DNA from: Acidimicrobiia bacterium
Lineage (GTDB): Bacteria > Actinomycetota > Acidimicrobiia > Spongiisociales > UBA5794
Reading direction: 5' to 3'
Length of the DNA stretch: 9,780 nucleotides
Assembly (NCBI GenBank): GCA_030598905.1
Contig: JAUVPA010000045.1
Span: forward strand, 1-9,780
Position numbers and translations under genes: made by a program. Positions 7,455 through 9,780 of this stretch are shown here, in pieces; the stretch's first letter is position 1, and each line of letters begins with the position of its first letter. A model generated the notes under the pieces. It was not told the origin of the DNA and did not search any database. It worked only from the letters and a program-made list of their open reading frames with translations.

Positions 7455-8893
7455 GCCACCGGCGGCACGAGGAGCACCGAGGACACCACCCGGGCAATCA
7501 CGTGACCCGTGACACCCGGACGCAACATCCGCAGCGGTAGGGGAGGCATACCGAGGACGACCAGGCTTGTACTCGACACTGTTTCCTCGATGATCCGCAC
7601 GATGTTTCCTCTTCGGATCAGACGGTGAGGGTGTACCCCCTGGACCGATGCCTCCTGGCGCAGCCATGCAGACGCCTGCTTCGCCTCGTCAACGTCTCCC
7701 TCCTCACCTACGAACGAAGGGGGCACGATGGCAAGACCCGTCAGCACAGCGCCCGACGTACGCGCCAGGTCGATCCCAGCGCGGCCCGCGGCCTCTCCCG
7801 ATGATGTGCGCCGTGCCGGAACCACAACGGAGCTGTACGGATGGGTCGAACGCGCCAAGAGCAGTGGCAGGCCCAGGCTCCCATACTCGCTCACGACTCT
7901 GCCGATGAGCCTTCGACCTCGCAACCCCCCGCCGTCCGGGGCGGGAACCACCACCACGCCGACGCTCTCGTCAACCGCAGCCTTGCGTAGCCCCGCTGCC
8001 GGGTCGGCACTCTCGAAACTCGTGACATTTGCACCATCGCCACGTGTCTCGAGCTTGGCAAGCAGATCGGACAGCTCCTCAACCCGAGAGGTATCACGCT
8101 CCGTCTCGAGATCGCGGTGAACGACGACCAGCCCATCGGCGAGGCTGTTGCGAACAAGACTGAGCGCCTCGGCCACAGGACCATTGAGATCGGCAGGACG
8201 ATCCAGCACGACGGCCACCTTCCTGCCAAAGTTCAGAGGGAAGTGTGACTCGCCGCCTGTAAACGTTTTGACGATGGTCGGAAAATCGGAGGCTCGACCA
8301 ACAACCGTCACTCGGTCACCGGCGCGCAGTTGCGTGTCTCCATGAGGGATGATGAGCTCACCCTCCCGAAGCACGGCGGCAACGATCCACGTTTCGGAGT
8401 GCAGTTCGCGCAGAGCCTTGCCACGGACGGTCGAGTCGGGAGCAATCTGAAATTCAATCGCCTCCGCTTTTCCCTGGGCAAAGCTCGTGGAAGTGACTCG
8501 GCGCGGCTCGAGTTCCACCTCGAGGTGACGGGCGGCGTCGGTATCCGGGGTCACGGTGGAGATCTCGAGGTCGCGGTACTCCTGAAGGCGCTCCGGAATA
8601 GCGACGACGCCAACCACGCGAAGCAACCCTGCCTCCTTGGCGAGCCTGGCCGCCTCGAGGTTGACATCGTCGTCGTTTGTCAAGGCGATGAGGGCGTCCG
8701 CCTCTTCGAGGCCGGCTCTGCGCAGAACGAGGGCACTGGAACCGTCGCCAATCACCGGTTCGAAGTCGCGGACTCCACGGGCTGCGGCGAACACCGCCTC
8801 GTCGCGATCGATCAACGTGACGTCCCAGATCGGCCCGAGTCGCCGCAACAGCTCACGGCTCATCCCTCCGGCTCCGACGACGATGACCTTCAT
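7451..8893 (-). CDS. RCK (TrkA-N/TrkA-C) regulator with universal-stress-like C-terminal half
   Basis: This soluble 480-residue protein begins with an RCK N-domain (about 1-120): the Rossmann motif GAGGMS (7-12, third Gly replaced by Ser), acidic Asp29 closing the second strand (LIDRDE), and GDGSS at 49-53. An RCK C-domain follows (about 138-215) with its hallmark LRAGDRVTVVG (189-199). The remaining half (about 222-480) resembles two universal stress protein-like alpha/beta units; the usual G-x2-G-x9-G(S/T) ATP motif is degraded in both, so ATP binding is doubtful. RCK domains gate K+ channels and transporters by binding NAD(H), ATP or divalent cations. Its stop overlaps the antiporter start (ATGA), which strongly implies it is that antiporter's regulatory subunit, as KhtT is for KhtU. 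The start is well fixed by AGGAGG four bases upstream. The domain call for the RCK part is firm and for the USP part moderate. Confidence 0.82.
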   Translation of the reverse strand: MKVIVVGAGGMSRELLRRLGPIWDVTLIDRDEAVFAAARGVRDFEPVIGDGSSALVLRRAGLEEADALIALTNDDDVNLEAARLAKEAGLLRVVGVVAIPERLQEYRDLEISTVTPDTDAARHLEVELEPRRVTSTSFAQGKAEAIEFQIAPDSTVRGKALRELHSETWIVAAVLREGELIIPHGDTQLRAGDRVTVVGRASDFPTIVKTFTGGESHFPLNFGRKVAVVLDRPADLNGPVAEALSLVRNSLADGLVVVHRDLETERDTSRVEELSDLLAKLETRGDGANVTSFESADPAAGLRKAAVDESVGVVVVPAPDGGGLRGRRLIGRVVSEYGSLGLPLLLARSTHPYSSVVVPARRTSSGEAAGRAGIDLARTSGAVLTGLAIVPPSFVGEEGDVDEAKQASAWLRQEASVQGVHPHRLIRRGNIVRIIEETVSSTSLVVLGMPPLPLRMLRPGVTGHVIARVVSSVLLVPPVA

Positions 8894-8897
8894 TGTT

Positions 8898-8903
8898 CCT
8901 CCT
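8898..8903 (-). promoter_or_regulatory. Ribosome binding site of the RCK gene
   Basis: AGGAGG on the minus strand lies four bases before the ATG at 8893. It is the strongest Shine-Dalgarno sequence in the window and fixes the start. It sits inside the second copy of a 13-base direct repeat. Confidence 0.75.
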
Positions 8904-8929
8904 CGGGGGCGTCGAACCTCCGCGGGGGC
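8898..8929 (-). repeat. Short tandem direct repeat in the aminotransferase-RCK gap
   Basis: In the 45-base gap, minus-strand GCCCCCGCGGAGG (8929-8917) is followed by GCCCCCGAGGAGG (8910-8898): 12 of 13 bases identical, period 19. The copy next to the gene supplies the ribosome binding site; the farther copy has GGAGG too far upstream to serve as one. It may be chance in G+C-rich DNA or a small regulatory duplication. Confidence 0.5.
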
Positions 8930-8938
8930 ATCGATCCT

Positions 8939-9780
8939 CTATTTTCCCGATGAGGAACGTATGGCGTCTTCGAGAATCGTCGCACCCTCGTCGGCTTCTT
9001 CGATCGTCAACGTCAGCGGCGGTGCAATCCGCAGGGTATTGCCGTACAGACCACCTTTTCCGACGAGCAGTCCGGCTTCCCTCGACTTCTCCATCACGAC
9101 CGATGCCAGCTTGGCATCCGGTGTCTTCGACCCCTCTTCGACCAGCTCCACACCGATCATCAAGCCTTTGCCGCGAACGTCACCGACCACACTCGTCTCC
9201 TCCGCGAGGCGGTCGAAACGCATCTTCAAGTGCTCCCCCACTTTGAGAGCGTTGGTCTGCAGGTCGTGCTCCATGAGGAAGTCGAGGTTGGCCAGGGCCG
9301 CAGATGTGGCGAGTGGGTTCCCACCGAACGTCGAGATGGAGTTGGCATCGAGGCAGTTCATGATGTCGGCAGACGCTACGACACCACCAATGGCCGCTCC
9401 GTTGCCAAGCCCCTTGGCAAAGGTCAAGATATCGGGCCTCACGTCATGGGAGTCAATCCCCCAGAAGTGCTCTCCGGTCCTGCCCCAACCCGTTTGGACC
9501 TCGTCGGAGATGAACAGGATGCCGTGCTCATCGAGAACGGTCTTCATTTCCTTGAAGAATCCGTCCGGGGGTGTGACAAAACCGCCGACTCCCTGGATCG
9601 GCTCGACGATCATGCATGCCACATCGCCTGCGGTCGCGACTCCGAGGAGGTCCTCGAGATCAGCGACACACGCAGCGATGAACTCACGATCTTCCAGATG
9701 ACCGAAGGGGCTTCGGTACCGATAGCCGTTGTGGACGTAGGTGACGGCCACAGGACTCAGGCTGGAGGGTGACCACGACC
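8939..9780 (-). CDS. Class III PLP-dependent aminotransferase, C-terminal part (5' end outside window)
   Basis: This is a fold-type I, class III (omega-type) aminotransferase. The frame runs open to the right edge, so the GTG at 9751 is probably not the start; about 279 residues are visible of a usual 420-450. Seen in order are VEPIQG, FISDEVQTGWGRTG (the Asp contacts the pyridine nitrogen of PLP), FAKGLGNG with the Schiff-base Lys at 9415-9413, STFGGNP, and near the end VGDVRGKGLMIGVEL and TLRIAPPLTL. The spacing and the HFWG, SHDVRPDI and GLLVGKGG stretches resemble AGXT2-type alanine-glyoxylate aminotransferases and related 4-aminobutyrate or beta-alanine enzymes. The donor substrate cannot be fixed, because the N-terminal substrate region is missing. 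It precedes the RCK and antiporter genes on the same strand with a 45-base gap and may share their transcript, though the strong ribosome site in the gap shows that the RCK gene is translated independently. Confidence 0.88.
   Translation of the reverse strand, partial: SWSPSSLSPVAVTYVHNGYRYRSPFGHLEDREFIAACVADLEDLLGVATAGDVACMIVEPIQGVGGFVTPPDGFFKEMKTVLDEHGILFISDEVQTGWGRTGEHFWGIDSHDVRPDILTFAKGLGNGAAIGGVVASADIMNCLDANSISTFGGNPLATSAALANLDFLMEHDLQTNALKVGEHLKMRFDRLAEETSVVGDVRGKGLMIGVELVEEGSKTPDAKLASVVMEKSREAGLLVGKGGLYGNTLRIAPPLTLTIEEADEGATILEDAIRSSSGK

Noticed and set aside
7455..7667. Upstream extension of the antiporter to an ATG at 7667
   Set aside because: The extra 71 residues are low-complexity and overlap the RCK C-terminus. 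The ATGA junction at 7454 gives a normal family N-terminus.
8637..9701. 354-codon open frame on the plus strand across the RCK and aminotransferase genes
   Set aside because: It is Ser/Arg/Pro-rich with no domain and runs antisense across two well-supported genes and their gap.

Overview
The window is G+C-rich throughout, densely coded and without any gene-free stretch over 300 bases. It looks like the chromosome of an actinobacterium. The reasons are a tandem pair of helicase-nuclease genes of the AdnA/AdnB type (the double-strand-break resection machine characterised in mycobacteria), very short or overlapping gene junctions, and promoter-like sequences so close to two start codons that leaderless transcripts are likely. 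A non-mycobacterial lineage such as Acidimicrobiia would fit, but that is inference from general character, not from a marker gene. I see no IS element, integrase, CRISPR array, tRNA or rRNA.

Layout. Positions 1-4749 (+): the 3' half of an adnA-like gene, cut by the window edge, and a complete adnB-like gene 10 bases behind it. Each has a C-terminal RecB-type nuclease and a four-cysteine iron-sulfur signature. Positions 4786-5241 (-): dtd, D-aminoacyl-tRNA deacylase, convergent with adnB; a two-part inverted repeat overlaps both stop codons and may be a bidirectional terminator. Positions 5242-5282: a 41-base divergent promoter region. Positions 5283-6206 (+): a DUF368/PopT-family membrane protein, the family that recycles undecaprenyl phosphate. 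Positions 9780-6195 (-): a probable three-gene unit read right to left, consisting of a class III aminotransferase (cut by the right edge), a soluble RCK (TrkA-N/TrkA-C) protein with a long universal-stress-like tail, and a CPA2 cation:proton antiporter whose start overlaps the RCK stop by ATGA.

How the genes fit together. AdnA and AdnB should form one heterodimeric motor-nuclease for recombinational repair. The RCK protein and the antiporter look like a gating subunit and transporter pair in the manner of KhtT/KhtU, with translation coupled. PopT-family proteins and cation:proton antiporters both relate to envelope and ion or pH homeostasis, but here they are convergent and not in one operon, so a shared role is speculative. 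Dtd is a translation quality-control gene with no obvious link to its neighbours.

Most of this is conserved core biology. The points worth a second look are the RCK-USP fusion coupled to an antiporter that carries Ala-Glu where the usual Asp pair is expected, the iron-sulfur signatures in both Adn subunits, and the compact regulatory junctions. I found no convincing sign of a wholly new system.
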